A stretch of DNA of 64,000 bases from Agapanthus africanus (GCA_030015575.1 JASDDO010000019.1:515006986-515070985), one strand, 5' to 3'. Positions 47,343-59,343 are shown, numbered from the stretch's first letter. The notes: generated by a model from the letters alone, not told the origin. Made by a program: numbers and translations.

Positions 47343-47853
47343 GTGATGAAGAAAATGGAGGAAGAAATAATGAAGTGAATATGGTGTAAGAGCCATACTC
47401 TTATCTCTCTCTCATGGCATGCCATGCCTCATCATGGGTCCCCTCTCTCTCTCTTCAATCATTCCTCTTTTCTTTTTCTTTTATCTTTATCCCTCACTCA
47501 AATAGAACCAAATATCACAAATACAAATGAAACAAATATGTTACAAAATGCAACATGCCATAGTGCACTAACCATCGCTAATTAAAAATACGAATTTGGC
47601 TTAATCGTAATTAGTAGTGCACTAATTAAGTTTAATTTAAACTTGCATATTTTTAATTATAAAAATGCCAAAATCCGATAATTATCTTTTTAATAAATAA
47701 ATCATTTTAATCTCCACTTATTTTCCAAATATTGGTATATAATTATACCATTTTACGAAAACCCTTTATTCGCAAATCGAATAGTTTCCGTGAAATATAT
47801 TATTTTAATATTTAAATTCCAAAAATAATTTTTTATATTTCTGAAATGTTAAA
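47343..47853 (-). repeat. gypsy-F left (3') LTR, second part
   Basis: Continues the LTR after gypsy-A: GTGATGAAGAAAATGG..., an AT-rich end, terminus GAAATGTTAAA. In gypsy-B the equivalent end is AAAGCGTTACA. Non-coding. Confidence 0.8.
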
Positions 47854-47888
47854 ATCTTCCCCCTTAAATAAATTCGGTCCCCGAATTT
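47854..47888 (-). other. gypsy-F polypurine tract and adjacent hairpin
   Basis: ATCTTCCCCCTT (sense AAGGGGGAAGAT) abuts the LTR. The 8-3-8 hairpin AAATTCGG/CCGAATTT lies at 47870-47888 as in gypsy-B. Confidence 0.82.
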
Positions 47889-50800
47889 AAATTTAAACCC
47901 CCAAACACTAAAACATTTCAATAATCAGCTCCAATCAACGGGGCTCCGAAGTCACGGAAGTTACAGACATACCACAACGCATCATGTGCGCATGAAAACG
48001 AGTATAAAACTCAAGGTCGAACTCCGTCAAGCGTAACGCAATCATCGGAGTTACAATGGAGATATAGATCTCGAAATCCACTACTAAAATCTAATATAGT
48101 ATAGTCAAAATCATAATACGTATATAGTACGCAGCCCTTTAAATTCCTCTAAAAACTGGATAAAACACATGCAAAATCTTTTCCGAATCGTCATACGATG
48201 CGTAACTCACGGAACAAGTGACGGAAGATCATTTGTAAAGTAGTAAATATATCTATATATGTCTTTGCTCAAATTATACGTCCCACCTTTTGAAATATCC
48301 CAGAAGGTTTTTCTTTGTAAAACTTCATGCCACTCACGGACACTTAAAAAATAGCGAGGCTATAGCTCATTTTTTTAAAACCTCTTGGTAAATTTATAAT
48401 GCATACAAAAGTACTCAAGCACTGTCCTCAGATCAGTCCTGCTCGGCTACTATATAATATAGGGCCCACCATGAAAACACGATACTCATAACTAAAATCA
48501 GCCTTAAAAGTCGTATCCAACATCACGTGCGTCTGGTGCGCCCGGAAAACCAAAACCAAATACAAGTGCCACGAATGTGCAAAAAAGCCAAACTAAGTGC
48601 AACGGGTGTACACGAAAGCATATGTCCAGTGCAACGAGTGTGCATGACAACAATATCAAGTGCATCTAGAATGCATGAAAATCTCAATCAAGCGCAACAA
48701 CCATGCACAAATAAAGTATCCATCAAGTGTATCAAACATAAGCGAATAAAAATCTCAATCGAGTGCACCCGGTGTGAACAAAACCACATCTCATGCCCTA
48801 GTGTGCGCAAAAATCTAAATCAAATACATCATGTCTGTATAAAACATCTAGTGCAGTAGCATGCACGATAACGAACGTCAAGTGCAGATCCACACGAAAA
48901 CATAAATCTGGTGCAACAAATGCTCAAAGACGTAAATCTGATGCAACAAATGCACGAAAACTCTTCAATATCTCAAATGATCACAAAAAAAACACCGAGT
49001 ATACCAAGGCGTATAAATCCATAAACGTATGCAACTGCATGCACAAAACACGTATAAATGCACTGCAAGCACATGTAAGCTATACCGGGTGCAAAAATCA
49101 AATCGAGTGTGTACCACATGCACAAAGTCAAATCGACAGTATCGAAATCCACAAAATCATAAGTACGTGCAGCTAAGGCACAAAACCGATATCAAGTGCA
49201 ATGGGTATGCACAAATCATAACCCAATGTAGCGGTGTATAAACATAAATCGAGTGCAATAACTGTGCACAAAAATGAAATCTCCAGTAGGTGCAGCCATG
49301 GTGCACAAAATAAATTATCATGAAACTCAAATCCAAGCGATAAAAGTGTGATACTCGGATCACAAAACGCAAATCACAGTAAATTACATTGAGGTACACC
49401 TGCTACAATGTCGAAAAATGCCGGTGTGCCCAAAGATGGAAGAGTAAGAACATCTACTTGCCTTCTGCTCACGGTCTGGTGTCTTCGGTCTCTGGGGCCT
49501 CGTTTCTTTGTGGATTACTAATCTCACAATCTTTATGCTTGTCGGCCCGGTCAGGTGTGATAACGTAACAGTCCGCTCTGGCACACCACTGATCCTCTCT
49601 TGGCCAATTATCACAACTACTCATAAAGCAGCACGTCACTGGTGACGGAATCTTGCCATCAAAATACGCACGATACAACCTATCCTGGTATAAATCTTCA
49701 TCGCTGCGGCATTCTGGAAGAGCCATGCTTAGGTCTCTTCTAATCTCACCTATGCTGAGCTGTACGGAGGTTGACACTCTTTACTTAATCCTTTTTCTCA
49801 TATCTAGACGACTGCGTCCTCAGCACTGCTTCCCTCTGGAATTGTCCGTATCCAATTCCTCTGCATATTTATCAATCCTCTGGCATCAACGGGGAGTAAC
49901 AATAGCTCGTTAACATCTCGCACGAATCTCTTGTTCCACTCGTCGTCATTATCATCCACTTCGACGTCATCTCTTGTTGTCTTCGTACGGCAATCCGTCC
50001 TCGGCTACGGTCAATCTGGAGTCTCTTATAAGGACTCGAAATTATGAACTCGGTATCTTCACCACTCCGTGGAAGATATCTAGCCGAACACGTCCTCGGG
50101 AACTCGTCCAAATCATCGGAGGAATACACTTTATTCTTCTGTCCTCAATCAACTCACAACGCATCTGGGTGAGGTCCTCTATCCAAAGCTGATCAACTTA
50201 CCGATTCCACATCGGAGCATCCAACGAACAACGTTCTCTCTTGCTCGATTTACTCCAGATCTGAGTAAGATCCTTCAATTGGAATTCTTCAACTCAACTG
50301 AACCTGCGTCGGCGCATCAAATCAGATGAATCATCTTCATCGCTCTATTCAAGATGGACTAGCCATCTTCATCACATCTCTATCTGAAAGCTCCAGCGGT
50401 TTCGGCTCAAAACTCAAGAAGCGACATCCCATCAATCTCAGCAACAGCTGGGTCATCTGTGCACGGTAGACAACATCACGACCTCAGGGGTAGGCTGTAC
50501 ATCAACAGTCCTCTCAATCTGGCAGCCTCTATCAATGGCCCGATCATCCAGTACAGATCCAAACACTCGCCTCAAATGAGATATCACAACACAAACACCA
50601 TACCTACACGTTCCTATGTCACCCGAAAACATCATGGTCAGTCCTCGTCCGTGATGAGCTCGCTCTGACCGAATCTCTAGTAGCAGCAGCTCAATCAGCA
50701 CTCAAACCATGGTGACAGGAACCTCAAGCAGGTATCAATGAAGATCGATCAGAGGAACGAAAGAAATCAACAGATCCCAAATTGATATATGATTATAGGA

Positions 50801-51075
50801 ACGAAGAGAATCACAGATCTCAAGATAAGTACATCCTATGGTTACTTAAGCGGAGTATCATATCGTAAGTATGCTGTGGAACATACGCACGGTACGTCAC
50901 TCTACTCAAGATATCTACTCCATCAATCACGGTCAATCTATGTAATGAAATTTCGGGTTTAATACCCCCCCAAGTTCAAGTCTAAGTTCCGTAAGGTCAA
51001 GCCTAGGTTCCGAATACATATATGCCCTAGACTCCGAATAGTCAAACCTAGACTTAAACCAAAGTTAAACCTAAT
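47889..51075 (-). other. gypsy-F internal domain, no recognised coding sequence
   Basis: About 3.2 kb. I see no capsid, zinc-knuckle, protease, RT, RNase H or integrase motif on either strand. Frames up to ~100 codons (e.g. 49469-49777 minus) resemble nothing I know. It holds a GTGCA/TGCAC unit array (48520-49390) and a part near the primer site (50760-50940) resembling the gypsy-B leader (GTATGCTGTGGAACATACGCAC against GTATGCCGCGGAACATATACAC, about 41210). Degenerate gag cannot be excluded for 49400-50700. Confidence 0.65.
48520..49390. repeat. Degenerate array of GTGCA...TGCAC units
   Basis: At least about 15 irregular units of roughly 35-50 bases, each with GTGCAA or a variant followed after 8-12 bases by TGCACAAAA or a variant, often with AAATC between. 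Examples: AGTGCAACGAGTGTGCATG near 48629, GGTGCAACAAATGCTCA near 48910 and AGTGCAATGGGTATGCACAA near 49194. Each unit is itself roughly palindromic. Confidence 0.75.
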
Positions 51076-51087
51076 GCTTTGATACCA
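51076..51087 (-). other. Primer binding site, initiator-Met tRNA (gypsy-F)
   Basis: GCTTTGATACCA on the plus strand (sense TGGTATCAAAGC), four bases from the right LTR, as in gypsy-B. Confidence 0.88.
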
Positions 51088-51091
51088 ACTT

Positions 51092-52064
51092 TGTCACGAC
51101 CTGGAATTTAGCCCGTGACCGGCACTTAAATCACGCAACGTCTAAATGTGTAACGTAATTCAAGTAAGCCAAAGCCCATAAATCTAAACCGTTTTGTGGA
51201 AAATAGTGGAGGTGCAGTTTTGAAATAAAGGTATAATAAAATAAAGCTTATCTATAACTGCATAGGTAATGAAACATGAAAATGCAAGTGGATTATACTA
51301 TAGCTGAAAATATTTTTTTCATCTTTAAAATTTTGGGCAGCACTTCCCTTGTATATTTTGAACCGAAACCATATATACATAACAATATAAAAGGCATACC
51401 CAAGCGGGAGCTAGCTCTTCTCCAAATGGCGGAATCACAACCACGCAAATAAGCAATATATATACGACACCCAACGGTGAAGATCAGCACAGAAAGAATG
51501 ATAAATAAAGCAAGACATCAAAACCTCAATGAAGTGAACATACACCCATCGCTCTAAGTCTCGCCAATACAAGTCTTTCTAGTCCACTAATATACAAATT
51601 CTAAATCTGATTGATGCAGTTTATCTAGATACAATAGGAATAAAAAGTACAAGAGTGGGCACGATCCAACGTGTCCCACCTACCATAGCAAAACACCCGA
51701 ATGCAAGCTGTGTGCTGGCGATACCGCTACTGATCCAAGCGGTCAAACCTGCAAGAAACTGTGACACAATGGGGATGAGTTGACAACTCATGAGTAGAAG
51801 ACATCAGCAGGTAGAAATCGAATAAACAACGATTTCCTAGGTCATACTATATCATGAAGGTAATACTATGATATCTAGGGTGACCATGCAAGCCTAAATG
51901 TCAACAATCGAATCAATGCGAATGACATATATGAATAACATCTGAAACATATGCCTGCATCCATGTGGACATCATCCACATGTGTCCATCAACGACACAT
52001 CAATCACATGGAACCTGAGATCCAACATCGACACTCGAAACATCATGAAAACCGGTGTCTAGTA
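51092..52064 (-). repeat. gypsy-F right (5') LTR, first part
   Basis: Collinear with 22064-23039; stops at GTGTCTAGTA where the left copy reads GTGTCCAGCATCGACAC. Copia-D starts at 52065; its putative target copy is TAGTA. The remainder lies beyond the window. Confidence 0.88.
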
Positions 52065-54141
52065 TGTTAGGTCTACGTTACCCACCCCGGTTCTTTCAGG
52101 GAGGCGGAATAGGTAAAAATCAAAATTTTCTCACAAGGTAACATGGACCATCCATGAAGGATCTTTGCTAAACAAAAACTAACATACTAACTATAAGTTC
52201 TAGCTACTATGTAGAATGGTAATACCTAGATCTTGAACTCCTTCTCTTCTTGTTGTGGTTCTCCTTCTTGCTTGCTCCTTGAAGTGGCGTAGACGGCTCG
52301 TCCTCGTCGTCTTCTCTTTGCCGAAGATAGATCCACCCGAGGGCCTCTACCTTGAGCTCCTACCTCAACCAAGAGATAAATAGAGTATTTGGTTTGCTAG
52401 ACAAAGAACCTTAGAAAGAGTAGAGAGATGTTTTGATGGTTTTGTCTCAAAAGCTTTTGATTTTCAACACATGAAAGATTAAAGCTTTGAGAGGAAGAGG
52501 AAGAGTTCAAAAACAAGAGAGAGAAAGAGCAAGAGAGAATGAGAGATAAATCAACAACCATCTCTCATATGAGAGAAATAATAATAATTATTATTATTAA
52601 GGAAAATGTAATGGTTAGTTTTGAAATGACCATTATCATTTCACATTAAATGAAATTTGCAAGAATCAAGAAGAATCTTTCATGTGAAATGATGATGGTC
52701 AAAATGTCAACAAGAGTCAACCGGTCAACCAAAGTCAAAAAGTCAACAAAAGTCAAATGGTCAACCTAACCATAGCACAATTATCCTTAATTAATATCAT
52801 TAATCATATCTCTCATTCTCATTAGGGTTTGGAAAAAGTCAACGGTCAATAACCCTAATGAGAATCATCTGCCTCTGTCGACTGTGCATACACACCCGCA
52901 TCCGTGTTCCGAGGAACACGAATACAATGAGACAAAACCAATCCAAAAGAAAATACTAGGATCTGGCTTAAACCAAAGCCTGCTAGTAATAACTGCCCGG
53001 ACACCAAACGTGCACAAGTGCGCGAATGTGAACGAACCCCGTCGCAAAACCATGCGACCTCTACTCTGTTTTGCCCAAAGGCGAATAACCCTCTGTGCGG
53101 GACTCTAAAGGCTGGACACTACGCTAGCAGTGGGTTTAACAATAGGCCGCAAGCGGTACTAACTTTACGTAACGGTCCCCAGGTAGATGACGATAAGAAG
53201 ACCGATGAGGTGAACCCATCCGAACTCCTACTGAGCCTGAACGTGACAATCTCCGTAGAGTCCGGTATGTTCGTCTGAGAGTATCGCATATCGGGCCTAG
53301 GGGGCGGCAAACGTCAGTCCCTTAATAGCGGTACAAGTCTTGTCGAAGTGTAGCCCAGAACACCATGAGAAACTACTGGTAACACTACCAGCAAATCTCG
53401 CTTGCCCTGGCCAGGGACGACTATGTGTAATGTCTCTCCTAGACATAGCGTGATATCAACTCCCAATACCAGGAGAGACGAATCCTGTCTAACCGTTACT
53501 GCCTCCAAGTGGTTCGGGACTGCACCCAACTACTACCTTTTTGCACGACTCAATAGAGCCGTGGTAGGGTAGTAATCTAAGAACAGTGGGAACACACTTG
53601 AGGAGAAGTGCAGTGTCAAGTCAACGGACTAAGCTGTACTCATGTCACCTGGGAACTGTTAACATATGATAGGTATAATACCAACCAATAGTTCCCGACG
53701 AGTCCTTTCCAGTGTACTCGTAACCTAACGAGCACCTGCATACTATCTCCAGTACGACGTACTGATGGCTGTGGGACAGGCCATCTCCCCTGCTGGGACG
53801 AGAAGCGTATGCACCAGTCTACTCTGGAGTATCGATGCCCTGTCTCAATAATCCTACGACTAGAGACCAAAATAAGGATGTGCTTGTAGACTACCCATCC
53901 CCCACTAGTGTGATTTCCATCACAACGCTGGTAGTCAAGCAAAGATCCTAAGGGCTCCATCAATATGTATCAGCGATATGTTAAAAGTAACATATACACA
54001 TATTAAGATAGAAACAAACCAAGTAGCATACTACTATATTGAGCAAGACTGTCGTAAACCCATATATATCCCAAGCTTCCAAAATGTATTATACAAACTA
54101 GTACTATACAATAATGGCCTCTAGGGCATACATATCCAACA
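52065..54141 (-). repeat. 3' LTR of copia-D
   Basis: A 2077-bp LTR from TGTTAGGTCTACG to CATATCCAACA. The start resembles copia-3 (CTACGTTACCCACCCCGG against CTATGATACCCACCCTGG). The conserved copia U3 block spans about 52950-54141. It includes repeated AAAGTCAA/GGTCAA pieces near 52690-52760. No gene. Confidence 0.88.
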
Positions 54142-54236
54142 ATCTCCCACTTGCACTAAAGGCCAGTAATTGGTGTACCGCATACCCAACGTCTGCACTA
54201 AGGCCAGCTGCTGGCGTACCGCATACCCAATAGCTC
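54142..54236 (-). other. copia-D polypurine tract and 42-bp duplication
   Basis: ATCTCCCACTT (54142-54152) is the tract. The following TGCACTAAAGGCCAG...ACCGCATACCCAA (from 54152) is repeated from 54194 as TGCACTAAGGCCAG...ACCGCATACCCAA. This duplicates the pol stop and C-terminal codons. Confidence 0.8.
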
Positions 54237-55630
54237 AAAAAGTCGCTCGAACTATGTTTGAGGGAGGGCCTTTGTGAATGGATCCGCCGTATTGTCTTTT
54301 GGGTCTACTCTCCATACCTCGATCTCCTGGCAATCAATGATCTCCCTGATCATGTGATATCGCCTTAAGATGTGTCTGGATTTCTGATGGGACCTTGGTT
54401 CCTTCGCTAAAGCTATAGCCCTATTGTTATCTCAATACAATGGTTTTGGGTCAACAATGGACGGAACCACATGAAGTTCACTAATGAACTTCTTCATCCA
54501 GACCGCCTCTTTTGCGGCATCGCTTGCAGCAATGTATTCAGCCTCCATCGTCGAGTCTGCGATGGTATCCTGTTTGGAACTCCTCCAACACACCGCCCCT
54601 CCGTTGAGGGTAAACACAAAACCCGAGACAGACTTGCTGTCATTTTTGTCACTCTGGAAGCTTGAATCGGTAAAGGACTCGACCCTGAGGTCTCCATTAC
54701 TGTAAACCAGGAACATCTCCTTAGTCCTTCTCAGGTACTTGAGAATGTTCTTCACTGCCGTCCAGTGGTTCTCACTTGGGTCTGACTGATACCGGCACAC
54801 CACGCTCAGCGCGTAAGCTACATCTGGTCTTGTACATAGCATCGCATGCATTATAGATCCTACCGCCAAAGCGTAGGGTATAGTGCTCATGCGAACCCTC
54901 TCCTCGTCAGTCTGAGGAGACATCTTCTTAGAGAGGGTGATTCCGTGCAATGCGGATATATTACCGCGCTTGGAATCTTCCATACTAAATCTCTTTAGTA
55001 CGGTCTATATGTACCTGGACTGCGAAAGTCCCAGTAATCTCTTGGATTTATCTCTGTAGATCTTGATCCCCAGAATGTACGAGGCATCACCCAGGTCCTT
55101 CATGGAGAACCTTTGTGATAAGAATAGCTTGACCGATTGTAGCATAGGAATGTCATTTCCTATCAAAAGAATATCGTCCACGTACAAGACTAGGAACATG
55201 ATAGTTCGTCCTACAATCATCTTATAGACACAAGGTTCATCTTCGTTCTTGATGAAATCAAATTCCTTGATTGCCTCATCAAAACAGATGTTCCAGCTCC
55301 GTGATGCCTTCTTTAATCCATAAATGGATTTAAGCAACTTGCATACCTTCCCGCTGCTCCCACTGTCTACGAAACCTTATGGCAGATCCATATAAACGCA
55401 CTCTTCCAAACAGCCATTTAGAAAAGCCGTTTTTACGTCCATATGCCAGATTTCATAGTCATGGAAGGCAGCAATGGCAAGTAGGATCCGAATGGATTTG
55501 AGCATAGCCACTGGAGAAAAAGTTTTTTCATAGTCCACACCAGGTCTTTGACGAAAACCTTTGGCAATGAGTCTAGCCTTATAGGTTTCCACCTGCCCAT
55601 CTACACCAAGTTTCCTTTTGTAGATCCATT
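54156..55630 (-). pseudogene. copia-D reverse transcriptase and RNase H, with stops
   Basis: One frame throughout, broken by stops at 55377 (after CVYMDLP), 55005 (after SQSRYI) and 54432 (TGA for the Cys of LYCDNN). Motifs: KWIYKRKLGVDGQVETYKAR, KGFRQRPGVDYEKTFSP, HMDVKTAFLNGCLEE, KASRSWNICFDEAIKEFDF, the catalytic LYVDDILLIGND (intact), STMEAEYIAASDAAKEAVW. Residues before KWIY in the same frame (to 55709) come from the inserted copia-G LTR and are not part of the protein. The tail of RNase H runs to about 54156. Confidence 0.92.
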
Positions 55631-57101
55631 TGTAAGTCCATGTCACGCACCCCACGAACTTGCGGGGAGGCGGAATATATGAAAAACGATTATCAAAGCT
55701 TCGTAACACGGACTTGAGCGCATGAATCGTATCTAAACCATTGCTAACTATCTACTAGAGGTTTAACTACTCGGATTCGAAGTTATACCTCACGTTACAT
55801 GTCCTTCGGGTCTTCATCGTTCTTCTCCACTCCTCGTAGGCTCCTTAGAACATCGGCACCTCAACGGCCTCCTCGAATCAAAGATGATCCACCCGAGAGC
55901 TCCTACTACAAGCTTTATCTCTAACTTGAGATAACTAGGTTGCTCAAAGTGCTAATCTAAGCTACCTAAAGGATATAGAGTGAGGTTATGGATGTATTAG
56001 TCTAGCTAACCCTTGATCTCAACACATGAGAGGTTAGGATTAGGGTTTGAAGAGAGAGTGAGCTTGAGGAGAGAGAAGGTGAAGATAAGAATGAAATGAG
56101 ATAATGAGCTCATGTGAATTTAACAACCATACCAATTTATCAAACAAATAAATATAAATGATTAATCATCATGGTTGATTCATTCACCTAGTGTGATTCA
56201 TCAAATGACTCACTAACTAATTAATGTATCGTTTAATACAAATGATGAATCACACAAATGAGTCATTAAGCAATTAATGCTCATGCCACCTTAACCCCTT
56301 AGTCACCACTCTTCTAGAAGCTTCCCGACAAATTATGAGAACGCCCCTCCAAACAGTGAAAACACGGAAAAACTTTAGACTGTATAAATCCAATAAACCG
56401 ATACTAGAATCTGGCTTAAACCAAAGCCGGCTAGTAAAAACTGTCCGAAAAGTCGTACCTGCGTAAACACACGTACGCGTCCGAACCCTTGTCGTAAAAC
56501 CATACGACCTCTATATCGTTTTGCCTGGAGCAGGGAAACTCTCTGTGTAGGACTCTAAATACTCGACACTACGCTGGCAGTGGGTTTAACCACAGACCAC
56601 AAGCGGCACTAGCTGTACGTAACGGTCCCCAGGTAAATGTCGATAAGAAGGCCGATGAGGAAAACCATCCGAACCCCTACTGACACTGATGTGACAATCT
56701 CCGTACAGTCCGGTCTATTCGTCTAAGACTATCGCATATCGAGCCTAAGGGGCGGCAAGCGGCAGTCCCCTAATAGCTGTATAAGTCGTGTCGGAGCGTA
56801 GCCCATTACTCCCTGAGAAAACTACTGGAACCTACCAGTATATCTCACTTGCCCTGGCCAGGGACTATGCGTAATGGCTCTCTGACACAGCGCGATATCA
56901 TCTCCCAATACCGGGAGAGACGAACCCTGTCTAACCACTACTGCCTCCAAGTGCTCGGGACTGCACCCAACTGCTACCTGTTTGCACGACTCCTTTGAGC
57001 CATGGTAGGGTAGCAATCTAAGAACAGTGGGACACACTCGAGGCGAAGTAGCAGTGTCAAGTCTGCGGACTATGCTGTACTCATGTCACCCGGGAACTGT
57101 T
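55631..57101 (-). mobile_element. copia-G: LTR of another Angela-like copia, inserted in copia-D pol
   Basis: Starts TGTAAGTCCATGTCACGCACC, nearly the start of the copia-1 LTR (1928). It carries the conserved block (GGACTCTAAATACTCGACAC near 56548, AATACCGGGAGAGACGAA near 56909) and is cut by copia-E at 57102. Whether it is a solo LTR or the 3' LTR of a longer element cannot be told, because its other end is outside. Orientation is as copia-1, -3 and -D. Confidence 0.85.
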
Positions 57102-59342
57102 TGTTGGAGATAGTGCCCTCAGAGTCAATTATTGGATCACAGGCACGTGATTGCAATGATTGAGGGGAGGACCTGTCCCAGTAGGACAGTCTTACTCGAG
57201 ATGATAGTATGCTATCTGGTTTATCTTTATCATCGTGTGCTGCTTTAGGTGACCTGATGAGTCGCTATTACACGTTGATAAAGCCCCTAGGATTCTTGCT
57301 TGACTTCCAGCAGTATGAGGGCAATCATATAAGTGGGAGCTGGGGTCTATAAGCACATCCCTAAAAGGTCCCTAGTCGTGGGAGATTCGAGACAGGGCAT
57401 CGTTTCTCCAGAGTAGACTAGTGTATACAGTCGAGACCCCGACGAGGGGCGGTGGCCGGTCTCACAAGCCACTGGTGTCAGTTGGTTCACCTAAGATGTA
57501 TACAGGTGCTCATTAGGTTATGAGTACACCGGACAGGACTCGCCGGGAACCTGCTAGTTGGGATTATACCAGACGTCAGATAGCAGTTCCCTGGTGACAT
57601 GTGTACAGGTTAGTTCATCGACCTGAGATCGTCATTTGTCTCGTGTGAGTTCCCACTGTACTTTGATTACTACCCTACCACGGCTCAAAGGAGTCGTGCA
57701 AACAGGTTTTAGTTGGGTACAGTCCCGAGCCACATGGAGGCAGTGAGCGGATCTGCAGGGGTTCGTCTCTCCCGGTATTGGGGGTGAGGTCGCGCTGTGT
57801 CGAGGAGAGCCAGAACATGAAAAGTCCTTGGTCAAGGCAGGAGATTTGCTGGTAGGTATTCCAGTAGTATCTCAGGGTGTTCTGGGCTACACTCCGACAC
57901 GACTTGTACCGCTTTTGGGGGTCTGACTTTTACCAACCCCCTAGGCCCGCCATGCGATGCTCATAGACGAACGGACCGGACTGTACGGATATTGTCACTG
58001 ACAGGCTCAGTAGGGTGTCAGGATGAGTTCGCTCATCGACGTTCCTTTTGGTCAATAGCTGGTGGCCCGTCACGTATTGGCTTATACCTCTGACGTGCTA
58101 GTGGTTAAATCCACAGCCATAGTATTGACGAGTCTTTAGAGTCCACCACACAGACAGTTACTCAAGTTTCGGGCGAAACGCTGTAGAGGCCGTATGGAGA
58201 TATGGCAAGGTTCGATCAGATACGTGCGGTATTGCACGGATCGTGATCGGACAGATTTTACTAGCCGGCTTTGGCTTAAGCCGGATTCTAGTTTCAGATA
58301 GTGTAGTTTTGTCTCTTTGCATTTGTGTTCAGTGCGAATACAAATGCGGGCATGTATTTGCAGTAGTGGGGTTTTTCTGTAATTTATTATGGGATCGGTT
58401 TTCTGGGGTTGCCAGTTTGCATTCCGTTCCGGCCGGTTTTCTCTTTTTCCTTCCCGGTCGGACTTTTCGTTGGAGGGTGTTAATTGCAAGTTTGCAATTA
58501 ACAATTTGTGAGGGGTTTCTTTGCATGAGTGTGGCTTCATCATCATGATATTCCATTCTTGTCTTTTCTTGTGATGGTTTGGAAATGGATGTTGAAAAGA
58601 AATGAGAGTGACCTTTTTGGTTTTAGCATATTGTTTTTCCTCTTGTATGGATTTTATTCCATTAATATTTCCTAGTGGGCCGGCCACTATTCTGCCCAGG
58701 GAAAATTAGATGGTTTTCATTTGTGTGATAATTCCCTTCATGCCTTTTTGGTGGACCCCTCCCCCATTTGTGTGTGCTGTGAATAGAAATTTTCTTTTTC
58801 TCTTTTGTGTTAATTTATGCACACATTTTCTTTACATGCTTGGGCTTGCATTATTTTTCCAGCAAGCTTTTTCTTGGCCGAGCTCACTTTTTGAGAGGAA
58901 GCTCCATTCTTCATCTAGCATCAATCCATGAAATTTCTTTGTGCAAAATTCCTCCAACCATGGCAACCTCATAACCCCAAAAGAGACAAGCTTCTACACT
59001 ATATCTATAGCAAATCTTGGACGCGTCGGCTAGCCAACTTCGCGCCCGAGTTGCCTCGGTCAAGAGGTGGGAGCCCGTAAAAGATTCCGGCTATGTGGTG
59101 CCCGTTTCGACGAGGAGGTGACGGACGATATATCCGCGGGAGATCGGAGTGGAGACGAAGACCGAAGGACACGGATCGCTTGGTATACTTCTCTACTCTT
59201 TTCTTGTTTGCTAGCTAGCTAGGTTAATGGCCCAATCCGGGTAAAAAGTCCGCGGTGGTGCCGTTTTGCAAAGTTCGCAAAGTTTTTGTTTTCCGCGTTT
59301 CCGGCGTCGGATCGACGGCCGGGGCGCCCCCGCGGGCTTACA
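57102..59342 (+). repeat. 5' LTR of copia-E
   Basis: 2241 bp, TGTTGGAGATAGTGCCC to CGGGCTTACA. The first ~1.1 kb is the inverse of the conserved block in copia-G (e.g. GAGTCTTTAGAGTCCACC near 58130 against GGACTCTAAATACTCG). The remaining U5 side is unique, with GC-rich CCGGCGTCGGATCGACGGCC near 59300. No gene. Confidence 0.87.
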
Positions 59343-59343
59343 G

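Larger units (their letters stand above)
22064..52064 (-). mobile_element. gypsy-F: LARD-like Ty3/gypsy derivative, hosts gypsy-A and copia-D
   Basis: Left LTR 22064-25645 plus 47343-47853 (about 4.1 kb once gypsy-A is removed), internal domain 47854-51091 (about 3.2 kb), and the first 973 bp of the right LTR (51092-52064), after which copia-D is inserted. LTR starts (TGTCATGACCCG and TGTCACGACCTG) are homologous over their visible length. Primer site (initiator Met) and polypurine tract both read on the minus strand. LTR blocks and flanks resemble gypsy-B (e.g. CCAACCAATCACCGGTAG), so it belongs to or derives from the same chromovirus group. No gag or pol was recognised in the internal domain. 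Long LTRs with a non-coding core fit the LARD description, but an old deletion derivative is also possible. Confidence 0.8.
52065..55630 (-). mobile_element. copia-D: Angela-like Ty1/copia, 3' half
   Basis: Minus strand. A complete 3' LTR (52065-54141), polypurine tract, and RNase H and RT reading back to 55630, where copia-G interrupts the codon region for KWIYKRKLG. Gag, protease, integrase and the 5' LTR must lie beyond the right edge. Confidence 0.9.

Noticed and set aside
48520..49390. Possible CRISPR-like array in gypsy-F core
   Set aside because: Units and spacers are irregular and diverged, and the sequence is plant nuclear; a decayed tandem repeat explains it.
49469..50701. Minus-strand frames in gypsy-F core as possible gag
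   Set aside because: No capsid or zinc-knuckle motif is visible; left as unresolved rather than called.
52680..52770. Repeated GTCAA pieces in copia-D LTR as a version of the three-copy leader motif
   Set aside because: Spacing is short and irregular and the position is in the LTR, not the leader; it looks like simple local repetition.
55631..55709. Apparent start of copia-D RT at 55709
   Set aside because: The first ~26 codons are LTR sequence of copia-G read in frame by chance across the insertion point.
55631..57101. copia-G as a solo LTR
   Set aside because: Its far end is outside the window because copia-E interrupts it, so solo or full-length status cannot be decided.
58136..58687. 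183-codon minus-strand frame in the copia-E LTR
   Set aside because: It spans conserved LTR DNA antisense to the element; the composition (Lys/His/Thr rich) and lack of conservation in other LTRs suggest chance.
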